Source of the DNA: Dehalococcoidia bacterium | GTDB lineage: Bacteria; Chloroflexota; Dehalococcoidia; E44-bin15 | Direction: 5' to 3' | DNA length: 16,056 nt | Assembly (NCBI GenBank): GCA_023129355.1 | Contig: JAGMCC010000006.1 | Span: forward strand, 1 to 16,056 | In this document: positions 6,721 to 14,492 of the stretch, piece after piece | Numbering within the stretch: position 1 is the first letter of the stretch | How the letters are laid out: each line of letters begins with the position of its first letter | Made by a program: the position numbers and the translations under genes | The notes under the pieces: generated by a model | Told to the model about the DNA's origin: nothing | The model's input: only the letters and a program-made list of their open reading frames with translations | The model's database searches: none

Positions 6721-7494
6721 TCATAACAACTCTTCAATCTTGACCATTCTTAGATCCCGGACAACGATGTCTGCTCCAGCCCTGCGTAAAGCATCCTCAT
6801 GCCCGATCCGCAATACACCAACGGCATAGAATCCCAGGGATTTCGCAGCCTCTATACCTAAAGGAGCATCATCGAACACCACGAATCTTTCTATGTTTCT
6901 GTCGGATAGGTCGTTCAGCTGCTCTGTTACAAGTTTAAGCATGTCACTCTTATTGCTAATATCCAGACCGCAGGCGTTAACATCAAATATAGAAAAGAGG
7001 GTATCATCCTCAGCCAAAATACCGAGATCATCGCCCACTTCCTCTACTATGCGAGACTTGGAGACGCGAGTTAGCATCTCATGCGCGTTTTTTGATGCTG
7101 AGGCAGCAGCTTGCTTTATCTTCATGCTTCTTACCCTGAGCAACAACGTGATTGCGTCGGCAAAAAGTTTGAACTTTCCTGTCTCTATGCGCTGCACTAC
7201 AAGTATATTTTTCTCGGTACAGAACTTCTCTAATAATGCCCTTTTCTCCTCCGCTGTTGCTGCACCAAGTCGTTCGTAAACTCCCATTAGTTGCAGTATG
7301 TTTTGTCCGCCCTCATACCTCGGTCTAGAAGCTACGTGAGCGAAGTAGAAGTCCGAACTGAGTTCACTTACATTCCAGGGCTCTTTCATCGCCGTGATGC
7401 GCCAAGCATCCTCGTGCAGACTGTCAACAACAACGCCATCAATGTCCCATATGAACCCCACATTGGTCGCCAGAACATTACTCTTCTCTCGCAT
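6721..7494 (-). CDS. HAD-superfamily hydrolase, beta-phosphoglucomutase-like
   Basis: This is a 257-residue cytosolic HAD protein. Motif I is WDIDGVVVDS, with nucleophile Asp17 and acid/base Asp19; motif II lies around AAASASKNA; a Lys in NKSDMLKL fits motif III; motif IV is FDDAPLGIEAAKS with the metal-binding Asp pair. The cap includes SRPRYEGGQNIL, resembling the substrate-recognition loop of beta-phosphoglucomutases (R-x-x-x-E-x-x-x-x-I). The start at 7494 has GAGG at 7499-7502 and overlaps the GH65 stop by 17 bases; a GH65-HAD pair typically converts beta-glucose 1-phosphate to glucose 6-phosphate. The protein is divergent: the segment after motif I (MKEPWNVSELSSDFYF) is not typical, so phosphatase activity on a related sugar phosphate is possible. 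It is the last gene of the GT4-GH65-HAD operon. Confidence 0.8.
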   Translation of the reverse strand: MREKSNVLATNVGFIWDIDGVVVDSLHEDAWRITAMKEPWNVSELSSDFYFAHVASRPRYEGGQNILQLMGVYERLGAATAEEKRALLEKFCTEKNILVVQRIETGKFKLFADAITLLLRVRSMKIKQAAASASKNAHEMLTRVSKSRIVEEVGDDLGILAEDDTLFSIFDVNACGLDISNKSDMLKLVTEQLNDLSDRNIERFVVFDDAPLGIEAAKSLGFYAVGVLRIGHEDALRRAGADIVVRDLRMVKIEELL

Positions 7495-9820
7495 GGATCC
7501 TCTGCCCCTTATGCAAAGAATATCTGTCGCCATATAACTCTATGTGCACTCCTTTTCGGCCCCTTAACATAAGAGCCTCCATCTCACCCTTTGATAATAC
7601 GAATTCAATAAGGGCATTTTTGAACCACACTCGAAATCTCATCTTATGCCAGTGCTTGGGGAGTGTCGGGTTGACGCTGAGCACTCCCTCTCTTAATCTT
7701 AAGCCACCGAAGCCATATACCATAATCTGCCACGCTCCGCCAAGGGCTGCGCCATGTACCCCACATTCTGTGTTGCGGTGTATATCGCGAAGCTCGCTGT
7801 TTGCAGCCAAAGTAAAATACCTATAGGCCTTTTCAACTTCTCCCAGTGCAAGCGCAATCATGGCATGACTAGGAATGCTGAGGGAAGATTTGTGCACGGT
7901 TCTATTCTCGTAGTATTCAAGATTAGTTCTCTTAATATCAAGTGAAAAATCGTTCGAGAAGAGCTGTAGGAGCAGGATCACGTCTGCCTGCTTGACCAGT
8001 CGCGTCCCTTTTACCTCAGCCAGATTCACTTCGGAAGGCCACACCGGCATACCATTATCATCCCATTCACGTATGGTAACATCCTTTCTGCCAAGGTAAC
8101 CCTCGAATTCCTCTATGAGACCCCCCGAATCAATAAGGAATACCACCTTCTCAGCCAATTCTTTCCAGATGTCAACCTCTTGCTCCTGTAGTCCTATTAT
8201 TTGAGCGATAGTCCTCAGCCTACGCGGATGCTTATTCTGGAGATAATAGTAGAGTTCAGGTCCGCTTCTTAGCACCCACTTCGCCAGATAGTTTGTGTAT
8301 GAATTATTGTCTACCAATTCCTGAAACTCATTCGGACCAATAACCCCCTTAATGTCATAGCGCTCACATTTCCTATTGTAGGCTACACGCGATGCCCAGA
8401 ACCTTGCAGTTTCGAATACCATCTCAGCGCCACATTGAAGCATGAAATCCTCATCCCCAGTGGCCTGATAGTAGGAAAGAAGACCGTAGATTACATCCCC
8501 GGCGATATGGTGTTCCCTCTTGGAGGTGTATACTGGTATCGCTGTTCCGTCAAAATTAACCCAGGTCTGAGGCGTCTCGTCCTTACCGCTGGCAGCCGAT
8601 TCCCATGGCCACAGTGCACCGCTATATCCCTGAGACTTAGCCCTATCCTGGGCTTGTTTCAGTCGATGGTATCTGTACATGAGAAGGTCTCTCGCTACTC
8701 TGGGCTGGGTATGTGTAAAGAAAGGGAGCATGTAGATTTCGGTATCCCAGAACACATGACCCTTATACCACTCGCCTGATAGGGCGTTTGCAGCGACACT
8801 TACATCCATGTCTTGCGGTGGTGCAGCTATAAGAAGCTGGTACATATTAAATCTGAGAGCTTTCTGAATCAACAAGTCGCCTTCTATGTTGACGTTGGAA
8901 TATCCCCATCTATGTTCCCATGCCTTTGTGTGGCGTTTCAACAGGCTCACTACACCGCGCCGCATCGCCATTTGTACTTCACTAAGGCAGGCCATCTTTG
9001 GATTTTGCTTGAGCTCCCGAGAGGTGTATATTGAGATGTATTTATTGAATTGGTATCTCTTTCCTTTTTTCGCACTGAAAGAGAATTCTTGAACAACAGA
9101 TTCCCTATCTATGCAGGATTCGACCGTTACCCCGGACTTGGGTTTTGCTCCCTTCATATCACATGCGGTGACCAGCCCAATTAGTATGCCCAGGTCATTC
9201 GTTTTTGCTTCTAAATACGACAAGCCATTCCCAAGATTTGAGGCATGTGTAACAGTGTAGTGCTTTATTGGCCTCCCTATGGCCTGAATCTCGTTTCTCG
9301 TTGTCCCATCAATAGCGGATTTGACACTCACATAGGCGTCAGTGTCCAGTGACATGAAAGAGAATGTCATTGCGCCTATGTGCACATCCTTTAGGCTGAA
9401 GAAGCGCATGGATTCATATTCGTATCTTCCACCCGTGTCGGCAAAAATGGTACGCCTCCAGAGCACCGCTTTCTTCATATCCAGTACTCTTCGATGCTCA
9501 ATAACCTCCATATAGTCTTTGGATAGTTCCCTCCTGTTTACAAGTACTTTGACACTGACAGGATTAGGAGCGTTAACGATCTCGTAAGACTGACCGTCGC
9601 TCTGGTCATATACGCCTGCGATGTAAGTGCCTGCGTACCCTTTCTTATAGCCTTCCTCCAAAATACCTCTTGACCCAAGGTAGCCATTCCCCAGAGTGAA
9701 TATCGTCTCAAGGAACCTCATTTTCCCCTCGTCAATATTCTCCTCGGATACCGTCCACTCCTCTTCTGAAGATAGCCTTGGAAACATTGATGTACCCTGG
9801 CTCCATTTGTCGTTATTCAC
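7478..9820 (-). CDS. Glycoside hydrolase family 65 disaccharide phosphorylase
   Basis: This 780-residue GH65 enzyme is the type that splits alpha-glucosides such as maltose, trehalose or kojibiose with phosphate to give beta-glucose 1-phosphate. It has an N-terminal beta-sandwich containing ETIFTLGNGYLGSRG (38-52), the HVFWDTEIYMLPFF stretch (355-368), the general acid in GPNEFQELVDNNSYTN (Glu498), KQADVILLL (610-618), and the phosphate-pocket stretch HKSSLSIPSH (643-652). The usual motif is G-P-D-E-Y-H; here it is G-P-N-E-F-Q, which may mean a different acceptor. No signal peptide is present, so the enzyme is intracellular. The GTG at 9820 overlaps the GT4 stop by eight bases with AAGG nine bases ahead; an ATG eleven codons later is an alternative start. 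It lies between the GT4 and HAD genes, overlapping both. The exact substrate cannot be assigned from the sequence. Confidence 0.92.
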   Translation of the reverse strand: MNNDKWSQGTSMFPRLSSEEEWTVSEENIDEGKMRFLETIFTLGNGYLGSRGILEEGYKKGYAGTYIAGVYDQSDGQSYEIVNAPNPVSVKVLVNRRELSKDYMEVIEHRRVLDMKKAVLWRRTIFADTGGRYEYESMRFFSLKDVHIGAMTFSFMSLDTDAYVSVKSAIDGTTRNEIQAIGRPIKHYTVTHASNLGNGLSYLEAKTNDLGILIGLVTACDMKGAKPKSGVTVESCIDRESVVQEFSFSAKKGKRYQFNKYISIYTSRELKQNPKMACLSEVQMAMRRGVVSLLKRHTKAWEHRWGYSNVNIEGDLLIQKALRFNMYQLLIAAPPQDMDVSVAANALSGEWYKGHVFWDTEIYMLPFFTHTQPRVARDLLMYRYHRLKQAQDRAKSQGYSGALWPWESAASGKDETPQTWVNFDGTAIPVYTSKREHHIAGDVIYGLLSYYQATGDEDFMLQCGAEMVFETARFWASRVAYNRKCERYDIKGVIGPNEFQELVDNNSYTNYLAKWVLRSGPELYYYLQNKHPRRLRTIAQIIGLQEQEVDIWKELAEKVVFLIDSGGLIEEFEGYLGRKDVTIREWDDNGMPVWPSEVNLAEVKGTRLVKQADVILLLQLFSNDFSLDIKRTNLEYYENRTVHKSSLSIPSHAMIALALGEVEKAYRYFTLAANSELRDIHRNTECGVHGAALGGAWQIMVYGFGGLRLREGVLSVNPTLPKHWHKMRFRVWFKNALIEFVLSKGEMEALMLRGRKGVHIELYGDRYSLHKGQRIHAREE

Positions 9821-10865
9821 GTCCCAGTACCTTCATGTACACCCGCTCGTAATTATCTACCATACCACGAGCTGTGAACATGTTCTCTGCCCTCTCACGG
9901 CATGCTTGGGGGCTAATCTCGTTAATATTTTTTACAGCGGCGATAAAGTCCTCCATCGTTTCTACCACGAAGCCTGTGATTCCGTGGGCAATGACCTCCG
10001 GTGCAGAGCCCCTTTTGAAAGTCACCACAGGCGTGCCGCACGCCATCGCCTCGACCATGGTGATTCCGAAGGGTTCGTCCCACTGAATTGGATTCAGAAA
10101 TGCTCTGGCTCGGGAGAATAGCCGCATCTTCTTTTCGCTCCAATGCGCAAGTTCACCGACATATCGGATGTCATCGCTGAGATGGGGTTTAACATATTGG
10201 TCAAAGTAATTGCGCTCCCGCTCTTCGAGGACTTTGCCTGCCAATATGAGTTTTTTCCCAAGCTTTTCTGCCACTTCACATGCTAGGTGAGGGGCTTTCT
10301 CATCATTGAACCTCCCAATGTAAAAGAAAAAGTCTTCTTTCCCCTCAGAATATGGGTATCTAGGAAAGTCTACACCGTTATAAACCGTGGCTGCGTAGTT
10401 CAAGCCCGGAAGGCAGGTCTGTTGATAGTTGCTTATCGTTACGAAATGTATTCCCGGATAGCCTTTGAAAAGGCTATAAAACCTTATGTTCGCCTCGTTC
10501 ATGGGCCCATGGAGTGTATGGATAATCGGGGTGTCTATGAAGGCAGCACAGCCGAGGCCTTCTTTCCAGGTGTGATCATGTATTATATCGTAATCACCTT
10601 TGGATAGCTCAATGTATGATGCCAGCGTATGCGTAAGTGCTATATCTAGGAAACTCGAGGGCGGTCCATCCAAGTAGGATTTCATTTCCCTATCAAAGAC
10701 CTTAAATATGCGTGCCTTTGTTGATGAGCTTGATACCGTACATAGGGTTACTTCGTGACCCTTATCGATGAGTCCATCTGCCAATAGGCTAACGATAACT
10801 TCAATGCCACCGTATCCTTCTGGCGGCACTTTGAACCAGGGTGGCACAACCATCGCAATCTTCAT
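9813..10865 (-). CDS. Glycosyltransferase family 4
   Basis: This 350-residue GT-B glycosyltransferase has an N-terminal Rossmann half with a glycine-rich loop (PPEGYGGIEVIVSLLADGL, about residues 14-32) and DYDIIHDHTWKEG, and a C-terminal nucleotide-sugar half starting at FFFYIGRFNDEKAPH. The E-x7-E motif of retaining GT4 enzymes is in EPFGITMVEAMACGTPVV, with APEVI following. No membrane helix or signal peptide is seen. The ATG at 10865 has GAGG at 10874-10877. It is the first gene of an operon with GH65 and HAD, which suggests that it makes the disaccharide or glucoside that GH65 later breaks down; this is inference. Donor and acceptor are not readable from the sequence. Lipopolysaccharide-type synthesis is less likely, as no other envelope sugar genes are nearby. 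Confidence 0.9.
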   Translation of the reverse strand: MKIAMVVPPWFKVPPEGYGGIEVIVSLLADGLIDKGHEVTLCTVSSSSTKARIFKVFDREMKSYLDGPPSSFLDIALTHTLASYIELSKGDYDIIHDHTWKEGLGCAAFIDTPIIHTLHGPMNEANIRFYSLFKGYPGIHFVTISNYQQTCLPGLNYAATVYNGVDFPRYPYSEGKEDFFFYIGRFNDEKAPHLACEVAEKLGKKLILAGKVLEERERNYFDQYVKPHLSDDIRYVGELAHWSEKKMRLFSRARAFLNPIQWDEPFGITMVEAMACGTPVVTFKRGSAPEVIAHGITGFVVETMEDFIAAVKNINEISPQACRERAENMFTARGMVDNYERVYMKVLGRE

Positions 10866-10914
10866 ATCTATATCCTCTCACAGGTCATTCGTCCAAGATT
10901 TCGCTCAACAGCCG

Positions 10915-10943
10915 ATTCTAGCATCTCTTGAAGTGGTTATCAA
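10915..10943 (-). promoter_or_regulatory. Promoter of the GT4-GH65-HAD operon
   Basis: On the minus strand a -35 TTGATA (10938-10943) and a -10 TAGAAT (10915-10920) are 17 bases apart, each matching 5 of 6 consensus positions. Transcription would start near 10908, giving a leader of about 43 bases that includes the GT4 ribosome site at 10874-10877. No operator repeat is evident around it. Confidence 0.75.
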
Positions 10944-11318
10944 GGGCAATGCGAGTGCTTCGGATCGTTTAAAGGGTGAACGGAGAAACTGAAGCTCCCA
11001 TCCAGAGCTATTGAACATTCCGCCCTTCTGTTCAGCCAAGGGGCGGGTTCACCTGCGAAAGGCGGACAAGCCTTACAGTAACTTCCTCCTTCAAGCTATC
11101 ACTAAATGTGTGGCTTAGATTTTAAATAGATACCAAGATCAGATTGGGATGCAATCTCCATAAGAAAGACGTATCAGATACCGAGGGATGTCGCGTTAAG
11201 CGATGTAGAGATTAACTAGCAATGCTGCGTTACTTGTGTTTTCTCAGGAACCCCTCGGGGGCGCGGGGATTTAGCTTTATGACGTTCGGTGCACGGTGGC
11301 ATTATTAGTGGTTACTCC
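10944..11318. other. Unexplained divergent intergenic region with several hairpins
   Basis: No protein gene is supported here. I see short perfect inverted repeats: CCGCCC/GGGCGG (11020-11025 and 11041-11046), AGATTG/CAATCT around a five-base loop (11141-11157), and TCGC/GCGA (11191-11203). There is also a C-rich then G-rich run near 11250-11267 and a GGCA/TGCC pair around 11298-11323. It lies between two divergent promoters. It might encode a small RNA, but I recognise no riboswitch, RNase P, tmRNA or SRP RNA signature on either strand. Confidence 0.4.
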
Positions 11319-11347
11319 TTGCCATTAGAGGAGTTTCCGAGTAGAAT
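11319..11347 (+). promoter_or_regulatory. Promoter of the acyl-CoA ligase subunit gene
   Basis: A -35 TTGCCA (11319-11324) and a -10 TAGAAT (11342-11347) are separated by 17 bases, each with 5 of 6 consensus positions. A perfect six-base inverted repeat ACTCCT/AGGAGT (11314-11319 and 11329-11334) overlaps the -35 and the spacer and could be an operator. Predicted transcription start is near 11354. Confidence 0.7.
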
Positions 11348-11377
11348 AGATGTGGAGAAATAGGTGCGGGTTTGGGG

Positions 11378-11407
11378 TGCCTCTCCTGAAAAAGGGGAGG
11401 CATTTTT
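11378..11407 (+). terminator. Intrinsic terminator inside the leader of the acyl-CoA ligase gene
   Basis: TGCCTCTCC (11378-11386) pairs with GGGGAGGCA (11394-11402) as a nine-base stem with one G-T wobble, a seven-base loop, and five Ts directly after (11403-11407). It lies downstream of the promoter at 11319-11347 and 33 bases upstream of the ATG, so it may act as an attenuator. Alternatively it ends an upstream small RNA. Confidence 0.75.
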
Positions 11408-11440
11408 CCGAGAGGAACTAGCGGGAAGCCTGGACGCAAT

Positions 11441-12850
11441 ATGACACTGGATTATATCTTCCACCCCCGCTCGATAGCGGTGGTTGGCGCCAGCACGAGC
11501 CGCTGGAGCGCGGTTACTCAGCTATTCCTAATTACCCTGCCCCACTTCGGATATAAAGGCGAAATCTACCCCATAAACCCCAGGATGGACGAAGTATCGG
11601 GTCTGAAGGCCTACCCCAACGTACGGGATGTCCCCGGGGTGGTGGATCACGTCATCTGCATGATCCCCGCGGAGGCCACTCGTCAGCTCCTCGAAGACTG
11701 CGTTGCCAAGGGGGTGAAGACTGTCCACCTCTACACCTCCGGCTTTGCCGAGACCGGCGAGGTGGATAGGGGGAGGCTCCAGGATGAGCTGGTCTCAATC
11801 GCCCGCAGCGGTGGCATCCGTATTATCGGCCCTAACTGCATGGGGATATACTGCCCCGGCTCAGGCATCACCTATTGCGCTGACTTCCCCCAGGAGCGGG
11901 GGAATGTGGGCTTTATCTCTCAGAGCGGAAGCTACTCGATCCTGGTGGTGCGGGGAGCAGCAGCCCGGGGAGTGCGATTCAGCAAGGTGGTGAGCTACGG
12001 GAACGCCAGCGACATCGATGAAATTGAGCTTCTGGATTACATGTCACATGACCCCGAGACGGAGGTCATCGCCGCCTACATTGAGGGTACGAAGGACGGG
12101 CAGCGGCTGCGAGAGGTGCTCAAGGAAGCGGCGGCAAAGAAGCCGGTGATCATCATCAAGAAGGGTGGCACCGCAGCCGGCAGCAGGGGGGCGATATCCC
12201 ACACCGGGGCGCTGGCCGGCGATGACTCGGTGTGGGAAGCGCTACTCAAGCAGACTGGAGCCATCCGGGTGGAGGACTTCGAGGAGATGATCGACCTGCT
12301 GGTAACCTTCCGTTTCTTTCAACTTCCGCACGGGAGAAGGGTGGCGGTGGTGGGTCTGGGTGGTGGTGCCAGCGTACGGGCCTCAGATGAATGCGAGAGC
12401 GGGGGGCTGAGCCTCCCACCCGCTCCCGAGGAGTTGGTGGCGGAGCTCAAGCGCTTCATTCCCGTGGCGGGCAGCATGCTGAGAAATCCAATTGACATGG
12501 GGACCTATCGCCACGACTGGACACCTGTACTCCAGGCACTTGATGGCTGGACAGAGCTGGATATGTTCCTCTGGCAGATTGCCCCTGAAATTGAGCCTTT
12601 TGAGGAAGGTATATATCGCCAGTTCTGTACAGAAAAGAGAAGAAGCATATTGGAGATATTCCAGGGCCTGAAGAAGCCGACAGCGGTGGTGGTGCACGCA
12701 GTAGAAGCTAGCATTGGCCTGGAGACCCTTGATATCATGCGGACAAGGTGCGCAGAGCGCAGGATGGCTTTCTACCCTTCCATTTACAGAGCGGCGCGTG
12801 CCATAAGTAGATATGTGGAATATCATGAACGGCGCGGCAGTCAAAAATAA
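11441..12850 (+). CDS. ADP-forming acyl-CoA/acetyl-CoA synthetase, alpha-type subunit (CoA-binding and ligase domains)
   Basis: This is a 469-residue cytosolic protein of the NDP-forming acyl-CoA synthetase family, which interconverts acyl-CoA plus ADP and phosphate with acid, CoA and ATP. It has a CoA-binding Rossmann domain from the N-terminus (FHPRSIAVVGAS), IIGPNCMG (128-135) and FISQSGSYS (158-166), then a ligase domain with the phosphohistidine motif ISHTGALAGDDSVWEALLKQTGA (active His254), then a second flavodoxin-like domain beginning VAVVGLGGGASV. The ATP-grasp domain (beta subunit) is absent here and not encoded nearby, so a partner must be elsewhere. Length fits known separate alpha subunits. 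The ribosome site is weak (GGAA far from the ATG at 11441), and the gene is preceded by its own promoter and a terminator-like hairpin. No frameshift is seen. Confidence 0.9.
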   Translation: MTLDYIFHPRSIAVVGASTSRWSAVTQLFLITLPHFGYKGEIYPINPRMDEVSGLKAYPNVRDVPGVVDHVICMIPAEATRQLLEDCVAKGVKTVHLYTSGFAETGEVDRGRLQDELVSIARSGGIRIIGPNCMGIYCPGSGITYCADFPQERGNVGFISQSGSYSILVVRGAAARGVRFSKVVSYGNASDIDEIELLDYMSHDPETEVIAAYIEGTKDGQRLREVLKEAAAKKPVIIIKKGGTAAGSRGAISHTGALAGDDSVWEALLKQTGAIRVEDFEEMIDLLVTFRFFQLPHGRRVAVVGLGGGASVRASDECESGGLSLPPAPEELVAELKRFIPVAGSMLRNPIDMGTYRHDWTPVLQALDGWTELDMFLWQIAPEIEPFEEGIYRQFCTEKRRSILEIFQGLKKPTAVVVHAVEASIGLETLDIMRTRCAERRMAFYPSIYRAARAISRYVEYHERRGSQK

Positions 12851-12915
12851 CCATAGCTAGCTACCCCGGCTTGGCGGTCAGGGTATGCGCCCCTTTTGGT
12901 TCATCTCGATTTTGG

Positions 12916-12944
12916 TTGACACTCCTTTTCAATAGCGGTATCCT
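12916..12944 (+). promoter_or_regulatory. Promoter of the small membrane protein gene
   Basis: A perfect -35 TTGACA (12916-12921) is followed after 17 bases by TATCCT (12939-12944), 4 of 6 for the -10. It lies 33 bases before the start at 12978, so this gene is transcribed independently of the preceding one. The gap from 12851 contains only a weak TACCC/GGGTA hairpin. Confidence 0.7.
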
Positions 12945-12977
12945 CCAATCAAGCAATTGGGACCCGGGAGTATATCT

Positions 12978-13157
12978 ATGAGAGAAGTCGTTAAATTGAG
13001 TGGCTTTATTTTACTCATCATCGGCACTCTCGGTCTTCTAATCAATGAGTTTGCCTTCGATTGGGGAAGAACTGCCACCGTAACATTCGCTGTTTTAAAT
13101 ATTGCGGGGTTTGCTGCTTTAGCTATTACCCGATGGGGTATGAAAAAAGACACATAA
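12978..13157 (+). CDS. Small two-helix membrane protein, unknown function
   Basis: This 59-residue protein has two likely membrane helices: about residues 8-26 (SGFILLIIGTLGLLINEFA) and 35-52 (VTFAVLNIAGFAALAIT), with a short loop containing DWGRT between them and a basic end (RWGMKKDT). The start at 12978 has GGGAG at 12966-12970, seven bases ahead; the in-frame TTG at 12957 would include the ribosome site and is rejected. It has its own promoter. I do not recognise the family beyond 'small inner-membrane protein'. It is convergent with the lipocalin-fold gene; the gap holds an imperfect hairpin (AACCCGC...GCGGTT around GTCC/GGAC, about 13179-13216) without a T-run. Confidence 0.75.
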   Translation: MREVVKLSGFILLIIGTLGLLINEFAFDWGRTATVTFAVLNIAGFAALAITRWGMKKDT

Positions 13158-13220
13158 GACATAGATGACAACTGAACGGAACCCGCGTCCTAACAACCTG
13201 GACCGAGTGCGGTTGGGCGT

Positions 13221-14261
13221 TTAGAAGTTTCGGACAAGCTCATGTACTGCTTTACAGGTCAAAGCGTTCTCTCGTCCGGCTAGGTTCAACGTTCCCGAGC
13301 CGACAGAGTAGAGTGAGATAATCGAAGGTTTCGCCTTAAACGTCCGGATGAGGAATCTTACCAGCGGGTTGAAGTCAGCCAGCGGGTCTATCTTCTGAAA
13401 TATCTTTTCGAGCTGCAGGTCCATCTCCAGGGACAAATCCTCATCCTTAAGCTTCACTAGATGTGTCTGGGGAAGTTCCATCTGTGCCACCGGGTCGAAC
13501 TTTATATCGGTTTTAGAAAGGCTCCATTTGTTAGTTTCTGATGTCATGTAGAGCAGCTTGCCCGTATCGTAAATTATCAGGGGCTTTATTCTGGCATTAT
13601 CGAATTTCTTACTCGTAACGATATCCGCAAAGATAATAGTATATTCCTCATCGTAGACCCTTCCCCAGTCCCAGTATGCGATAACGTCGAGGGGAGAGAA
13701 GTTTAACCAGTTGTGGTCGCGGTACCCCAATCCCTTGATATCTAGTGTTTCCCCCCTTGTTCTGAAGGTGCCCCTGGCTTGGCCACGTGGCTGGGGGACA
13801 ACCCAATACATACACTTTGTCTCGTCGCCAAAGCACGCGTGGCTTTTGATGCCTTCAATTCCTGCATCAAGTTTTAAGTCTAGGGATTTCTCTCCGTTCT
13901 CGATGTGCAGCTCGCAATGAGAAATATCTCCCCTTATGAAGTTTTTACCGATCTCAACCGCACAAACTTCGGTTGAAGATGTGAAGGATGAGTAGGGTAA
14001 CTTCTCATCTATCAGCAGCTCTGTTCCGTCGGGCCTAACATAGCTGGCCCTGACACCGGTCCTTACCTTTCGCGGCCGGGAAACGTCGCCGGAAATATAG
14101 AACTGGCCTCTGACAAGGCTTCCGTCTATATTCATTATGTCGAAGTACCACCACTCGATATAATTTGGATCCTCTATCGGATGCCAGGCGTCGTCAGATT
14201 GACTAGGTATCATTGACTCGGAGATCTCCCTAACGGTTTGTTCTTCACAAATTACCTTCAT
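13221..14261 (-). CDS. CrtC/AttH-type lipocalin-fold protein
   Basis: This 346-residue protein belongs to the group that includes carotenoid 1,2-hydratase (CrtC), AttH and fungal Svf1-like proteins. The hallmark EWWYFD is at residues 36-41, and the matching second-domain motif GYRDHNW is at 179-185, followed by YWDWGRVYDEEYTIIFADI. This fits a tandem lipocalin arrangement that encloses a hydrophobic ligand. No signal peptide or lipobox is present, unlike many AttH-like secreted members. The ATG at 14261 has GGAGG six bases ahead (14268-14272); a GTG one codon earlier has it too close. No carotenoid genes are nearby, so a CrtC reaction is not supported. A role in processing or carrying a lipid, terpenoid or polyketide is inference. 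The gene stands alone with its own promoter and looks like an accessory gene. Confidence 0.8.
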   Translation of the reverse strand: MKVICEEQTVREISESMIPSQSDDAWHPIEDPNYIEWWYFDIMNIDGSLVRGQFYISGDVSRPRKVRTGVRASYVRPDGTELLIDEKLPYSSFTSSTEVCAVEIGKNFIRGDISHCELHIENGEKSLDLKLDAGIEGIKSHACFGDETKCMYWVVPQPRGQARGTFRTRGETLDIKGLGYRDHNWLNFSPLDVIAYWDWGRVYDEEYTIIFADIVTSKKFDNARIKPLIIYDTGKLLYMTSETNKWSLSKTDIKFDPVAQMELPQTHLVKLKDEDLSLEMDLQLEKIFQKIDPLADFNPLVRFLIRTFKAKPSIISLYSVGSGTLNLAGRENALTCKAVHELVRNF

Positions 14262-14300
14262 CACTTCCCTCCATAACGTCAGCGCAGCTTACTAATGGAC

Positions 14301-14329
14301 ACTTTAGGTAGCTGAGCTGCCTTTGTCAA
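14301..14329 (-). promoter_or_regulatory. Promoter of the lipocalin-fold gene
   Basis: On the minus strand a perfect -35 TTGACA (14324-14329) is followed after 17 bases by TAAAGT (14301-14306), 4 of 6 for the -10. It lies 40 bases ahead of the start at 14261. The spacer contains the short repeat AGCTCAGCT, which may be chance. Confidence 0.65.
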
Positions 14330-14403
14330 GCACCCGTAATCACGGGGCAGCGATTGCACGAAATTGCTGGTTGGGCTATGTAGGAGTTCCCATGCACAAC
14401 GGT

Positions 14404-14425
14404 GTGGGCCATCCTGGACTCAAAC
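14404..14425 (-). repeat. Isolated copy of the tRNA-Ile 3' end (possible attachment site)
   Basis: These 22 bases match 15989-16010, the T-arm and acceptor 3' strand of tRNA-Ile, with one mismatch and 18 identical bases in a row (14404-14421). They are in the same orientation as the tRNA gene. The rest of a tRNA is absent: the T-stem partner is decayed and no anticodon arm follows. A 3'-end tRNA fragment in direct repeat with the intact gene is the classic trace of site-specific integration. Confidence 0.6.
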
Positions 14426-14492
14426 TTGGCTTTACACTATATCCGTCAAAATGCGGGCTATTGAACCACGTGCATGCAGGGATGGGGGTAGC

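Noticed and set aside
6396..6737. Minus-strand open frame of 113 codons across the rpsO upstream region
   Set aside because: It starts inside the HAD gene, has no ribosome site, runs through the rpsO promoter and ends in its -10 box. It is antisense to the possible crotonase fragment.
11223..11309. Short plus-strand frame of 28 codons in the divergent intergenic region
   Set aside because: There is no ribosome site, no promoter at the right place and no recognisable sequence; its length is expected by chance.
10944..11378. Known riboswitch or structural RNA (TPP, SAM, lysine, cobalamin, RNase P, 6S, SRP)
   Set aside because: Looked for the conserved cores on both strands and found none; only generic hairpins are present.
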